Below are positions 8,260-16,286 of a stretch of 44,322 nucleotides of DNA, piece after piece (position 1 is the first letter of the stretch; every line of letters starts with the position of its first letter). The DNA comes from Bacteroidota bacterium (GTDB lineage: Bacteria > Bacteroidota > Bacteroidia > Chitinophagales > Chitinophagaceae). A program made the position numbers and the translations under genes. The DNA is taken from assembly GCA_023392185.1 (NCBI GenBank), contig JAEVZP010000190.1, positions 1 to 44,322 of the forward strand, in the 5' to 3' direction. The notes under the pieces were generated by a model. It was given only the letters and a program-made list of their open reading frames with translations. It was not told the origin of the DNA and did no database searches.

Positions 8260-8712
8260 ATGGAGATCCGAACCGCTATTTATCGATACTGCAACTACCA
8301 GGAACGCAGCCATGAAGAAGTAAGAACAAAACTTTTTGAACTGGGCGCCGGCGGTGAATATGGAGATACACTGATTTCGGAATTGATTGAAGCCAACCTG
8401 TTAAACGAAGAACGATTCGCGCAATCGTATTGCCGGGGAAAGTTTGGACAAAAGAAATGGGGGCGTAATAAAATCAAACAAGGTCTGAAGCAGAAAAAAG
8501 TCTCGGAATACTGTATCCGGAAGGGACTGCAGGAAATCAACGGAGAAGATTATGAACGTACTCTCCTGCAATTATGTGAGCGGTCGCTCGAAAAATACCA
8601 GAAAGACCCTGAATGGATGCGACGTGCTAAAACAACCCGTTACCTTATCAGCAGAGGCTTTGAGAACGACCTGATTCAAAGCGCACTGGAAAACACAATT
8701 ACTCAACCATGA
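8260..8712 (+). CDS. recX: regulatory protein RecX
   Basis: The 150-residue basic helical protein has the RecX arrangement of three-helix repeats: YRYCNYQERSHEEVRTKLFELG near the N-terminus, then LISELIEANLLNEERFAQSYCRGKFGQKKWGRNKIKQGLKQKKVSEYCIRKGLQEI. It ends with KTTRYLISRGFENDLIQSALE. RecX binds the RecA filament and modulates strand exchange. It starts 11 bp after mnmG and its stop overlaps the apaG start by four bases (ATGA), which suggests translational coupling in an mnmG-recX-apaG operon. recA is not in the window. Confidence 0.9.
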   Translation: MEIRTAIYRYCNYQERSHEEVRTKLFELGAGGEYGDTLISELIEANLLNEERFAQSYCRGKFGQKKWGRNKIKQGLKQKKVSEYCIRKGLQEINGEDYERTLLQLCERSLEKYQKDPEWMRRAKTTRYLISRGFENDLIQSALENTITQP

Positions 8713-9119
8713 AAGCAACCTCTTCCCACCTAATGAACGAAGATGTAACCGCAGGCGTACGTGTGCGGGTCGAAACCCAATACCAGTTTGCTGCCAGCAA
8801 TCCGGAGCAAGGCATTTATGTGTTTGCCTACCGGATCCATATCAAGAACCTTAACGACGGACCCGTGCAGCTGATCAACCGCCACTGGGAAATCAGTGAT
8901 AGTGGCCATGAAGCGCGGACAGTAGATGGAGCGGGCGTGGTGGGCCAGCAACCGGTGCTCGAAAGCGGAGCAGAGTTTGTGTATGTTTCCGGTTGCCAGC
9001 TTGGAAGTTGTATGGGCAAGATGGAAGGCTACTATGAAATGGAAGACCTGATTACCGGTAAGACCTTTCAGGTGCGGATTCCGGCATTCACACTCGAAAT
9101 GCCTTTCAGACTTAACTGA
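8709..9119 (+). CDS. apaG: ApaG family protein
   Basis: The 136-residue protein is a single ApaG/FN3-like beta-sandwich domain. Typical motifs are TAGVRVRVETQYQFAASNPEQGIYVFAYRIHIKN, NRHWEISDSGHEARTVDGAGVVGQQPVLESGAEFVYVSGCQL and a C-terminal FRVRIPAF-like segment (FQVRIPAFTLEMPFRLN). ApaG was linked to Co2+ resistance and Mg2+ efflux in enterobacteria, but its biochemical role is not settled. The chosen ATG overlaps the recX stop. A second in-frame Met at codon 12 (MNEDVTAGV) lies closer to the usual family start and is an alternative. Confidence 0.92.
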   Translation: MKATSSHLMNEDVTAGVRVRVETQYQFAASNPEQGIYVFAYRIHIKNLNDGPVQLINRHWEISDSGHEARTVDGAGVVGQQPVLESGAEFVYVSGCQLGSCMGKMEGYYEMEDLITGKTFQVRIPAFTLEMPFRLN

Positions 9120-9169
9120 TTTTTATTAAGTTGAAGATCGAAAATACAGCAGAACAAAACTGAATTTTG

Positions 9170-9177
9170 TATTTTTG
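9170..9177 (+). promoter_or_regulatory. candidate -7 element upstream of typA
   Basis: TATTTTTG matches TAnnTTTG. It lies 50 nt after apaG and 103 nt before typA. A terminator-like hairpin (9216-9241) sits between it and typA. No -33 element is evident, so the call is tentative. Confidence 0.35.
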
Positions 9178-9215
9178 CAGCCGCTTTTAAATCTAATCCT
9201 CTTACCGTTTAAGTC

Positions 9216-9241
9216 AAAAAGCCGTCCTCGAACGGCTTTTT
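9216..9241 (+). terminator. rho-independent terminator between apaG and typA
   Basis: A perfect 10-bp stem AAAAAGCCGT / ACGGCTTTTT has a 6-nt loop (CCTCGA), with the T run in the 3' arm. It can end the mnmG-recX-apaG transcript. If the -7 element at 9170 is real, it would instead lie in the typA leader. Confidence 0.75.
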
Positions 9242-9280
9242 ACGTCGAAAGACCTCAGCCCAAGCGCTTTTAATTCCCCA

Positions 9281-11089
9281 ATGAATATTCGCAACATTGC
9301 CATCATCGCACACGTAGATCATGGCAAAACCAGTCTGGTGGACAAGATCATCCACGCAACCAAAGTATTCCGCGACAACCAGGATACCGGTGAACTCCTG
9401 ATGGACAACAACGACCTGGAGCGGGAACGTGGCATCACGATCCTGGCCAAAAACATCAGCGTTACGTACAAAGACACCAAAATCAACGTTATTGACACGC
9501 CCGGTCACGCTGACTTTGGCGGAGAAGTAGAGCGTGTACTGAAGATGGCTGACGGCGTATTGCTGCTCGTCGATGCCTTCGAGGGGCCGATGCCGCAAAC
9601 CCGTTTCGTGCTCCAAAAAGCGCTTAACCTCGGTCTGCACCCCATTGTAGTAATCAATAAAGTAGACAAACCCAACTGCCGCCCGGAAGAAGTCCACGAT
9701 CAGGTATTTGAACTGTTCTTCCAGCTCGATGCGACCGAAGAGCAACTGGACTTCCCTACCCTGTATGGTTCGGCAAAAGAAGGCTGGTACAACACTTCCC
9801 TGAATAAAACCGACAGCATCGATCCGCTGCTCGACATGATTCTGGAAAAAGTACCGGCCCCAAAGGCGCAAACCGGTCCGCTGCAAATGCAGATTACTTC
9901 ACTCGATTATTCTTCTTTCCTGGGTCGGATTGCAATCGGTAAAGTAACCCGTGGCGAGATCCGCGAAGGACAACCCTTCCAACTGTGCCGCCTTGACGGA
10001 ACCTTGTCGAAAGGCCGCGTGAAAGAAGTGTACACCTTCGAAGGAATGGGCAAAAAGAAGGTTTCTGAAGTGAGCGCCGGCGACATTTGCGCGGTAGTAG
10101 GCGTGGAAGGATTCAATATCGGCGAAACCATTGCCGACTTTGAAAAGCCCGAAGCCCTGCCGGTAATTGCCATCGACGAGCCAACGATGAACATGCAGTT
10201 CTCGATCAACAATTCACCTTTCTTTGGTCGGGAAGGTAAGTTTGTTACCTCGCGCAACATCCGGGACCGCCTGTATAAAGAGCTGGAGAAAAATCTGGCG
10301 CTCCGCGTTCAGGATACCGATGATGCGGATAAATTCCTCGTTTTTGGCCGCGGGATTCTGCACCTTTCGGTTCTGGTGGAAACCATGCGCCGCGAAGGTT
10401 ATGAACTGACTGTTGGACAACCACAGGTTATTACCAAGGAAATCGACGGCCGGAAATGCGAGCCGTATGAAACCCTTGTGGTGGATGTGCCCTCTGAGTC
10501 TTCCGGAAAAGTGATCGACCTGGTGACGCAGCGCAAAGGCGAACTGCTGATCATGGAGACCAAAGGCGAAATGCAACACCTGGAGTTCGATATTCCAAGC
10601 CGCGGTCTCATTGGCCTGCGTTCTCAGATGCTGACGGCCACGGCCGGGGAAGCCGTTATGGCGCACCGCTTCCGGGAATACAAACCCTGGAAAGGAACCA
10701 TTCCGGGCCGGAATAACGGCGTATTGGTTTCCAAATTCGCCGGAACTTCCACCGCCTACTCCATTGATAAACTCCAGGATCGTGGATCGTTCTTTATTGA
10801 TCCGGGAGAAGAAGTATACGCAGGACAGATTCTGGCGGAAAATATCAAGCCCGGCGATCTGAACGTGAATGCGGTGGAAGCCAAAAAGCTGACCAACCAC
10901 CGGGCTTCCGGTGCCGATGCTGCTACGAGCATCGCACCGAAAGTATTGATGACCCTCGAAGAATGCATGGAGTACATCCAGCCGGATGAGTGTATTGAGG
11001 TGACGCCGCAAAGCATTCGCCTGCGCAAAACCATGCTCGATGAGAACGATCGGGCTAAGTATCAAAAGCAACAAAAGGTAGAAGCCTAG
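9281..11089 (+). CDS. typA: translational GTPase TypA/BipA
   Basis: The 602-residue ribosome-binding GTPase acts in ribosome assembly and stress adaptation. The GTPase motifs are G1 AHVDHGKTS (about 10-18), switch region ERERGITILAKN, G3 DTPGHADFGGEVERVL and G4 NKVDKPNCR. EF-G-like domains II, III and V follow, and the BipA-specific C-terminal region includes SRGLIGLRSQMLTATAGEAVMAHRF, GRNNGVLVSKFAGTSTAYSIDKLQDRG and NHRASGADAATSIAPKVLMTLEECMEYIQPDECIEVTPQSIRLRK. Length is canonical. It is monocistronic, with terminators on both sides. Confidence 0.97.
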   Translation: MNIRNIAIIAHVDHGKTSLVDKIIHATKVFRDNQDTGELLMDNNDLERERGITILAKNISVTYKDTKINVIDTPGHADFGGEVERVLKMADGVLLLVDAFEGPMPQTRFVLQKALNLGLHPIVVINKVDKPNCRPEEVHDQVFELFFQLDATEEQLDFPTLYGSAKEGWYNTSLNKTDSIDPLLDMILEKVPAPKAQTGPLQMQITSLDYSSFLGRIAIGKVTRGEIREGQPFQLCRLDGTLSKGRVKEVYTFEGMGKKKVSEVSAGDICAVVGVEGFNIGETIADFEKPEALPVIAIDEPTMNMQFSINNSPFFGREGKFVTSRNIRDRLYKELEKNLALRVQDTDDADKFLVFGRGILHLSVLVETMRREGYELTVGQPQVITKEIDGRKCEPYETLVVDVPSESSGKVIDLVTQRKGELLIMETKGEMQHLEFDIPSRGLIGLRSQMLTATAGEAVMAHRFREYKPWKGTIPGRNNGVLVSKFAGTSTAYSIDKLQDRGSFFIDPGEEVYAGQILAENIKPGDLNVNAVEAKKLTNHRASGADAATSIAPKVLMTLEECMEYIQPDECIEVTPQSIRLRKTMLDENDRAKYQKQQKVEA

Positions 11090-11114
11090 TCTCCTTTTCA
11101 CTAACTATTTCCGG

Positions 11115-11141
11115 AAAAGCTGTCCTCAAAGGGCAGCTTTT
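11115..11141 (+). terminator. terminator after typA
   Basis: A 12-bp stem with one T-G pair (AAAAGCTGTCCT / AGGGCAGCTTTT) closes a 3-nt loop. The TTTCCGGAAA copy at 11108-11117 overlaps the 5' arm. Confidence 0.8.
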
Positions 11142-12038
11142 CTGCTTATAGGCAAGTGAAAACGATCAAACAGAAGATCTGAACAGGCACGCGGAAAACC
11201 ATTCGATAGTGCAACCGGACGTATTAGGGTTCGCATCAGCAGCACCGACAACAGTGAATATAGAGTGTGTTGCTCACTTTAAATCCGACCTTTTTACCCC
11301 AGGGTTCGTCTTTTTAAATGGTAAAATGAAAAGAAAATGAAGTAACCCGTGCATCCGGAAGCCCATTAAAAGTCCCGCCTTTTTATTCCGAAAGATCGTT
11401 TCGAAGGCGTACGCGTGCCGCCAAGTGCCGAAATTATCTTGCTCCTGTACCAAAGCGGAAGCGGTGTTTAGGAGGAAAATACCGGCCCGCAATCCAATCC
11501 GGAAGCTATTCCGGACGGCGTTTTAGAAGTAAAGCATGGGATGTTTGGCAGAATGATCGGTTAAAAAGCCATTTGGAGAAGGCACGTCAGGCTCTCCATG
11601 ACGTCTGAATACGACCCGCTAAGATGTAGATTTTCCGGTTTCCCGTCATTTCGGCCGCCACCCGGAAGTCTCTGTTATCCCCCAACCCCCATTTATTCGA
11701 ATGCATTACCAATGAAAGAGCAGCTGTATGGAAGCTTTTTACCTGGAAAAATGGAGTTGAGTTGATTCTGGCAAAGTATCAAAGCAAAAGAATGTTCCGC
11801 TTTTTTTGCGGCAATGATTGGTTGTGTGAGGTCCGGGAAGGTTCCTGTGACCTCCCAGAAACCTTCCTGAACAGGCACATTTTCCGGAAAAGGGCGCCCC
11901 TAAAAAGTCCAGTACAGGCTGCAACAGCCGCTTGAAAAAGTTGCCTTTAGGCTGAATTCCGGCCTGAATGAAGATAACAGAAGATGTCCTTAAGGCCTCC
12001 TAAACTGGCTAAAAGCTTTCAGATTTTATCTCTTGAAG

Positions 12039-12098
12039 GGGTGAATAGGGAGAGAAAGCTGCGACTTTCTGAAAGCCGCAGCGAGAGTTTATACACCC
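12039..12098. other. candidate structured RNA element with nested and interleaved stems
   Basis: An outer stem GGGTGAATA (12039-12047) pairs with TATACACCC (12090-12098) with one mismatch. Inside, GCTGCG (12058-12063) pairs with CGCAGC (12077-12082), and AGAAAG (12053-12058) can pair with CTTTCT (12065-12070), so two inner stems compete or form a pseudoknot. No known RNA family was recognised; strand is undetermined. Confidence 0.25.
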
Positions 12099-13127
12099 TA
12101 AAACGGGCTTCTTTTCCGGAAATTTAGACCTGCTATGGGGAATATAAGAAGGTAGAAGGAGACGCCTGTTCAGGTAGAATAGCCACTTCAAAAAAGCACA
12201 AAGATCGCTTTACCCCTTGTGTCGCCCCGGCATTCAGACCCAATCCGGACTCGTGAGTTCTGCAAAAGACTCCTCCTGCTGGTTTCAAAAAATGACTTTT
12301 TGCAGCCTGAAAATAAGGTCTAAAGCACGTTTTTTCTTATTGAGCTACTCTTCCGGCTACCCGTCAGGACCTTCCGAAAAACAATTCTGTAGCTTATGCA
12401 GGGCCCCGAAAAGTGGGGACAATCCAGGCGAAATACCACAAGTAATCCTCCTGTTCTGCTCTTAGAAGCAGCGGTATTAGAACATTCATGCTGGCTCCGC
12501 CTCTTCGAACTTCGCTTCAAATGGCTGGCTGAAGTGTACCGGAAAAGGATCGTTACAGGATCTGGATTTTCGGCAGGCGCTTGCTGCACAGAACCCATCT
12601 TCCTTCCTTTTGGAGTGGAACCGGAAAAGAAAATCCTGAATAAAATAAACTGCAACAGGCGACCCGGAAAGCATGTGTTGGGGTTCATTAAGGAGGACTT
12701 ACAAGTGCATTTGAGAAGTTCCGGAATCACACGCTATCGATCAGGGAGAAATAAAAAGCAGCACTTTTTCGCAGGGTAAAGGTTGCCCTGTCCGTTCGGA
12801 TCGCGCCTTAAAACAAGGTCAGTTTCCGGAAAAAAGGTGCGAAAGGAAACACATGAAGACCGTTTTCGAGACTTTCCTGGAAGCTTCAAAAGGTTCCTGA
12901 TTCCGGAAAAAGTATAGGTCTGGTTGGTCTTTGGAGTTCCCCTCCAAAGGCAAGAAAGCGCTCTTGTAAGCCGTCCTTTTTGGGGATCTTATGGAGGGGA
13001 GTCACCCACCCTTTTGAACCCATGATATCTTCCTGCACAGCAGTCTTTTTACTTCGTAAATACATACTGGTGCTTACAGGCCGCCGGGGCTGTAAAAGAG
13101 CGTGTGACAGCCTCCCTGGGCTTCCGC

Positions 13128-13400
13128 TGTTTCACAGTAAAATCTTTGTGGAATGTTCCACGTGACCTTTTTTGTTTAACCGGTGAAAAAATGTTCCACG
13201 CTGGCAAAAGGCTGTTGCCAAAAAGTGTCTAATAATGACGAATAGCGAATAAGTCATTGAAAAACAATCCTCTTTATATTCACTAAATATTTGTGCTTCA
13301 AAGGTAACAGGTTTTAGAGGCGACAGATGCAACTTCTTGGAAGCAGCTTTTACTACGAGCGTGGAACCGGGAAACATGCCGTTCCACAGTGCTGTGAAAC
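13128..13400. promoter_or_regulatory. cluster of GTTYCAC half-sites (parS-like arms)
   Basis: Six heptamers GTTYCAC occur in 272 bp: 13129 (+), 13155 (+), 13193 (+), 13361 (-), 13381 (+) and 13394 (-). The second is TGTTCCACGTGA, which matches one full parS arm plus the centre. The last two form GTTCCACA-GTGC-TGTGAAAC. No complete parS is present. Likely a protein-binding region; the protein is unknown. Confidence 0.45.
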
Positions 13401-13507
13401 AAGGAAATCTTGTCCAGTTTTACCAATCCGCCAACGGCCCGGATTTCCGGTTTTGCACCATTCAAAGCGACCTTTGCGACTCTCCTGCCGACTCCTTTTT
13501 ACTTCCC

Positions 13508-14173
13508 TTGCGCAAACCCTTTTTCCTCCTTTTTCTGACTGCTTTTTGGGCCGCCGGATGCAGCCGTCAAAAGCCTGCTCCGGACGCTGCTGCTCCCTTA
13601 TCGGATTCGACGTTGCACCGGGAGTGGAACCCGGAGAATGTGCGTCTCATGGCCGACGCATTGCCGCTCCTCCAGGCCGGCGATATTGTGCTGCGCACCG
13701 GAGCCGATGCCACGAGTCATGCGCTTCGCAGCATGAACCAAAAAAACAAGCTGTATTCTCATTGCGGCATTGTTGCCATAGAAGACGGACAGCTTTGGGT
13801 GTATCACAGCATCGGCGGGGAAGACAACCCGGATGCGCGCATTCAGCGGGAAACGCCGGAGCGGTTTTATTCTCCTCTGTCGAATGCCGGTGGCGGCGCC
13901 TGCCGCTACGACCTGACGCCGGCGCAAAAAGCAGGCGTCGTAGCACGGGTGCAGCAGTGGTACCGGGAAGGCCGCACCTTCGATATGGAGTTTGATCTGC
14001 AGACCGACGAGCAACTCTATTGTGCCGAATTTGTATACAAAGCTTTTCTGCAATCCGGGTTTTCCGAAACGCATTTTTCCAAAAGCCACGCGGGCGGATT
14101 TGAATACATTGCAGTCGATGATCTCTACAGCCATCCGGCGGCCAAAATCATTTGCTCCTTTCAGTATAAATAA
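13508..14173 (+). CDS. YiiX/YebB-like NlpC/P60-type cysteine hydrolase, lipoprotein
   Basis: The frame contains a clear lipoprotein signal, RKPFFLLFLTAFWAAGC, directly after a TTG codon at 13508. Starting there gives a 221-residue protein with lipobox Cys18. An in-frame ATG at 13376 would add 44 residues before the signal and is less likely. The body matches the YiiX-like permuted NlpC/P60 hydrolases: LLQAGDIVLR, NKLYSHCGIVAIEDGQLWVYHSI (His85) and EQLYCAEFVYKAFLQSGF (Cys172). Such enzymes probably cut amide or ester bonds in peptidoglycan or lipids in the envelope. The substrate here is unknown. A DUF4878 lipoprotein follows after 40 bp and may be co-transcribed. Confidence 0.75.
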   Translation: MRKPFFLLFLTAFWAAGCSRQKPAPDAAAPLSDSTLHREWNPENVRLMADALPLLQAGDIVLRTGADATSHALRSMNQKNKLYSHCGIVAIEDGQLWVYHSIGGEDNPDARIQRETPERFYSPLSNAGGGACRYDLTPAQKAGVVARVQQWYREGRTFDMEFDLQTDEQLYCAEFVYKAFLQSGFSETHFSKSHAGGFEYIAVDDLYSHPAAKIICSFQYK

Positions 14174-14213
14174 TCACCTTTGCCCCCTTCAAATATCCCG
14201 AAAAATCTTCTTT

Positions 14214-14729
14214 ATGAAAAAACTTATCTACCTGGTGGCGACCCTGCTTGTAGGCACCTTCGCCCTCACCAGCTGCTCCACGGGCAGCCCGAAAGCTTCC
14301 GCAGAAAAATACCTCACGGCCTTCTACCACATGGACTATGAGGAAGCTAAAAAATACGCAACCGAAGAAACCAAGAAGCAGCTTGATATGATGGCGCAGA
14401 TCACCAGCATCATGGGCAACGACACCGTGAAGCAACAAGCCAAGCGCGCGGTAGTGACCGTAACGGATGTGAAGGAAGACGGCAACGCGGCTACCGTGAC
14501 TTATACCCTGAAGCCCGACGGTAAAGAAGTGGCTCCGGGAACTCAAACCCTCAAAATGCTGAAAGAGAAAGGGAAGTGGCTCGCTTCCTGGAACAAGCAG
14601 GATCAGGCCGCCGGTTTCGATGAAAACGATCCGATGATGGGCGATCCAAACATGATGCCGATGGACGGTCAGGAGCCCGGCATGGTAGAGCCGATGCCTG
14701 CCGACACTGCTATGGCCCCGGTACGCTAA
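14214..14729 (+). CDS. DUF4878-type lipoprotein
   Basis: The 171-residue protein begins MKKLIYLVATLLVGTFALTSC, a lipoprotein signal with Cys21. The mature part SPKASAEKYLTAFYHMDYEEAKKYATEETKKQLDMMAQI, then VTVTDVKEDGNAATVTYTL and LKMLKEKGKWLASW, is the NTF2-like DUF4878 pattern, a small envelope domain of unknown role. The acidic, Met/Pro-rich tail (DENDPMMGDPNMMPMDGQEPGMVEP) is low-complexity. The ATG at 14214 was chosen because the signal peptide begins there. A strong terminator follows. Confidence 0.85.
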   Translation: MKKLIYLVATLLVGTFALTSCSTGSPKASAEKYLTAFYHMDYEEAKKYATEETKKQLDMMAQITSIMGNDTVKQQAKRAVVTVTDVKEDGNAATVTYTLKPDGKEVAPGTQTLKMLKEKGKWLASWNKQDQAAGFDENDPMMGDPNMMPMDGQEPGMVEPMPADTAMAPVR

Positions 14730-14750
14730 GATTTTCCCCAAATTGTTTTG

Positions 14751-14783
14751 AAAAGTCCCCCGATCCCGTCGGGGGACTTTTTT
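14751..14783 (+). terminator. rho-independent terminator after the DUF4878 gene
   Basis: A perfect 13-bp stem AAAAGTCCCCCGA / TCGGGGGACTTTT with a 5-nt loop is followed by more T residues. Confidence 0.9.
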
Positions 14784-14912
14784 GTTGGGGAGTGCTGCTT
14801 TTTTAGAAATTGAAAGAATGCAACACAGTTGGTCCCGCCCACGCCCGGAACACAAATATTTCTAAAAGGACCCATACAACACGCGCAGGGTTCGTATTAC
14901 TTTCGCTTCCTT

Positions 14913-16184
14913 ATGCTCAACTACGTCTGGATTCTGTTTTTTCTCGTCGGCATCGTAGTCGCCCTTTTTAAGACCTTGTTTGTGCCCGGCTCGGAAAACG
15001 TGTTGTCCGAAATGCTGACCGGTCTTTTTGGTGCTGCCAAAACCGGCTTCGAGATTTCACTGGGCCTCACCGGCGTTATGGCCATGTGGCTCGGCATCAT
15101 GAAGATCGGAGAGAAAGCCGGCGTCGTCAACGGACTGGCCCGTGCCGTGGCGCCGCTGTTCCGCGTATTGTTCAAGAATGTACCGCCCGGTCATCCGGCC
15201 TATGGATCGATCACCATGAACCTGTCGGCCAACATGCTGGGCCTCGGCAACGCCGCTACCCCACTTGGCCTCACGGCGATGAAAGAGTTGCAGGAGCTGA
15301 ATCCGGAAAAAGAGCGGGCAACCGATGCGCAGATTATGTTTCTGGTGCTCAACACAGCGGGCATCACGCTGGTGCCTTCCTCGGTCATTGCCATCCGCGC
15401 TACCATGGCTGCCGAGCAGGGGCTGAAGAATTTCAACGCCGCCGACGTTTTTCTGCCCACCCTGCTGGCCACTACCATCGCTTTTATGGCCGGGATGATT
15501 ATCGTGGCCATTGCGCAGCGCATCAACCTGTTCCGGTTGCCGGTGCTGCTTTTCTTTTTGTTTTTTGGCGGACTGGCTTTCGGCATCTGGCAATACGTGC
15601 AACACCTGATGGCCAGCGGTATGACCAGCGAACAAGTGGGGGTCCGGGTAGGCGCACTGGGCAGCGGCATTATTCTCCTGCTGATCACCACTTTTATTAC
15701 AGCCGGCGTGGTGAAAAAGCAGAAAGTGTTTGAAAACTTTGTGGAAGGCGCCAAAGGCGGTTTCGACGTTGCCCTGCGCATTATTCCCTACCTCGTGGGG
15801 ATGTTGCTGGCCATTTCCGTTTTCCGGACCTCAGGTGTGATGGATTATATCGTAAACGGCATTGCCCGATTGGTAGCGCTGGCCGGCCTGCCCATAGACT
15901 GGGTGCCGATCATCCCCATCGCCCTGATGAAACCCCTGAGTGGCTCCGGTGCGCAGGCGCTTATGGTAGATGTGATGAAAACGCACGGCGTGGACTCTTT
16001 TGCCGGAACGCTCGCCTCGGTATTGCAAGGCACCACCGAAACGACCTTCTATGTGCTGGCGGTTTATTTCGGCTCTGTGGGGGTCACCCGAAGCCGCAAC
16101 GCGCTGGCCCTCGGTTTGCTGGCCGATTTTATCGGGATGGCCGCCGCTGTTATTTTAATGTACCTCCTGAACCCGCCGGGATAG
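14913..16184 (+). CDS. fused SpmA-SpmB nucleoside-recognition (Gate) domain membrane protein
   Basis: From the ATG at 14913 the protein is 423 residues with about ten hydrophobic segments. It contains two Gate/nucleoside-recognition domains in tandem. The N-terminal half (MLNYVWILFFLVGIVVALF, LTGVMAMWLGIMKIGEKAG, SANMLGLGNAATPLGLTAMKELQELNP) resembles spore maturation protein A. The C-terminal half (VVKKQKVFENFVEGAKGGFDVALRIIPYLVGMLLAISVF, GSGAQALMVDVMKTHG, QGTTETTFYVLAVYFGSVG) resembles SpmB. The fused form is usual in Bacteroidota, which do not sporulate; the transported substrate is unknown. A TACTTTCG sequence at 14898-14905 lies 7 nt before the ATG. Confidence 0.88.
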   Translation: MLNYVWILFFLVGIVVALFKTLFVPGSENVLSEMLTGLFGAAKTGFEISLGLTGVMAMWLGIMKIGEKAGVVNGLARAVAPLFRVLFKNVPPGHPAYGSITMNLSANMLGLGNAATPLGLTAMKELQELNPEKERATDAQIMFLVLNTAGITLVPSSVIAIRATMAAEQGLKNFNAADVFLPTLLATTIAFMAGMIIVAIAQRINLFRLPVLLFFLFFGGLAFGIWQYVQHLMASGMTSEQVGVRVGALGSGIILLLITTFITAGVVKKQKVFENFVEGAKGGFDVALRIIPYLVGMLLAISVFRTSGVMDYIVNGIARLVALAGLPIDWVPIIPIALMKPLSGSGAQALMVDVMKTHGVDSFAGTLASVLQGTTETTFYVLAVYFGSVGVTRSRNALALGLLADFIGMAAAVILMYLLNPPG

Positions 16185-16286
16185 GTATCTAAAAAACCAA
16201 ATTCCCACCCCCCTGATTTTCGATCCTTTTAACTGGCCCGTGTTTTATGACAGATCTGGATTCCTTTAAACCCCATTTCTATCCCT

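Larger units (their letters stand above)
11142..13507. other. 2.4-kb stretch without a recognisable gene, rich in local hairpins
   Basis: Frames here are short (136 codons or fewer), overlap one another on both strands, show no known motif and have random-looking composition, so I call none of them. The stretch holds seven exact TTCCGGAA-class sites (11109 at its edge, 11882, 12114, 12719, 12824, 12901 and half-sites between). It also holds many small hairpins, for example CCGC-T7-GCGG near 11798-11812. CTGAACAGGCAC occurs twice (11179-11190, 11867-11878) with CTGAACAGGC inverted at 12164-12173. A GTTYCAC half-site cluster lies at the right end. It could be structured RNA genes, decayed coding DNA or a non-coding chromosomal element. 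The sequence alone does not decide. Confidence 0.6.

Noticed and set aside
12320..12779. Two overlapping frames of 127 and 136 codons in the gene desert
   Set aside because: They lie on opposite strands over the same bases, have random-looking composition, and show no motif, signal or start context.
13154..13169. TGTTCCACGTGACCTT as a second parS site
   Set aside because: The right arm differs from the consensus in four bases, so it is only a half-site; reported as part of the cluster instead.
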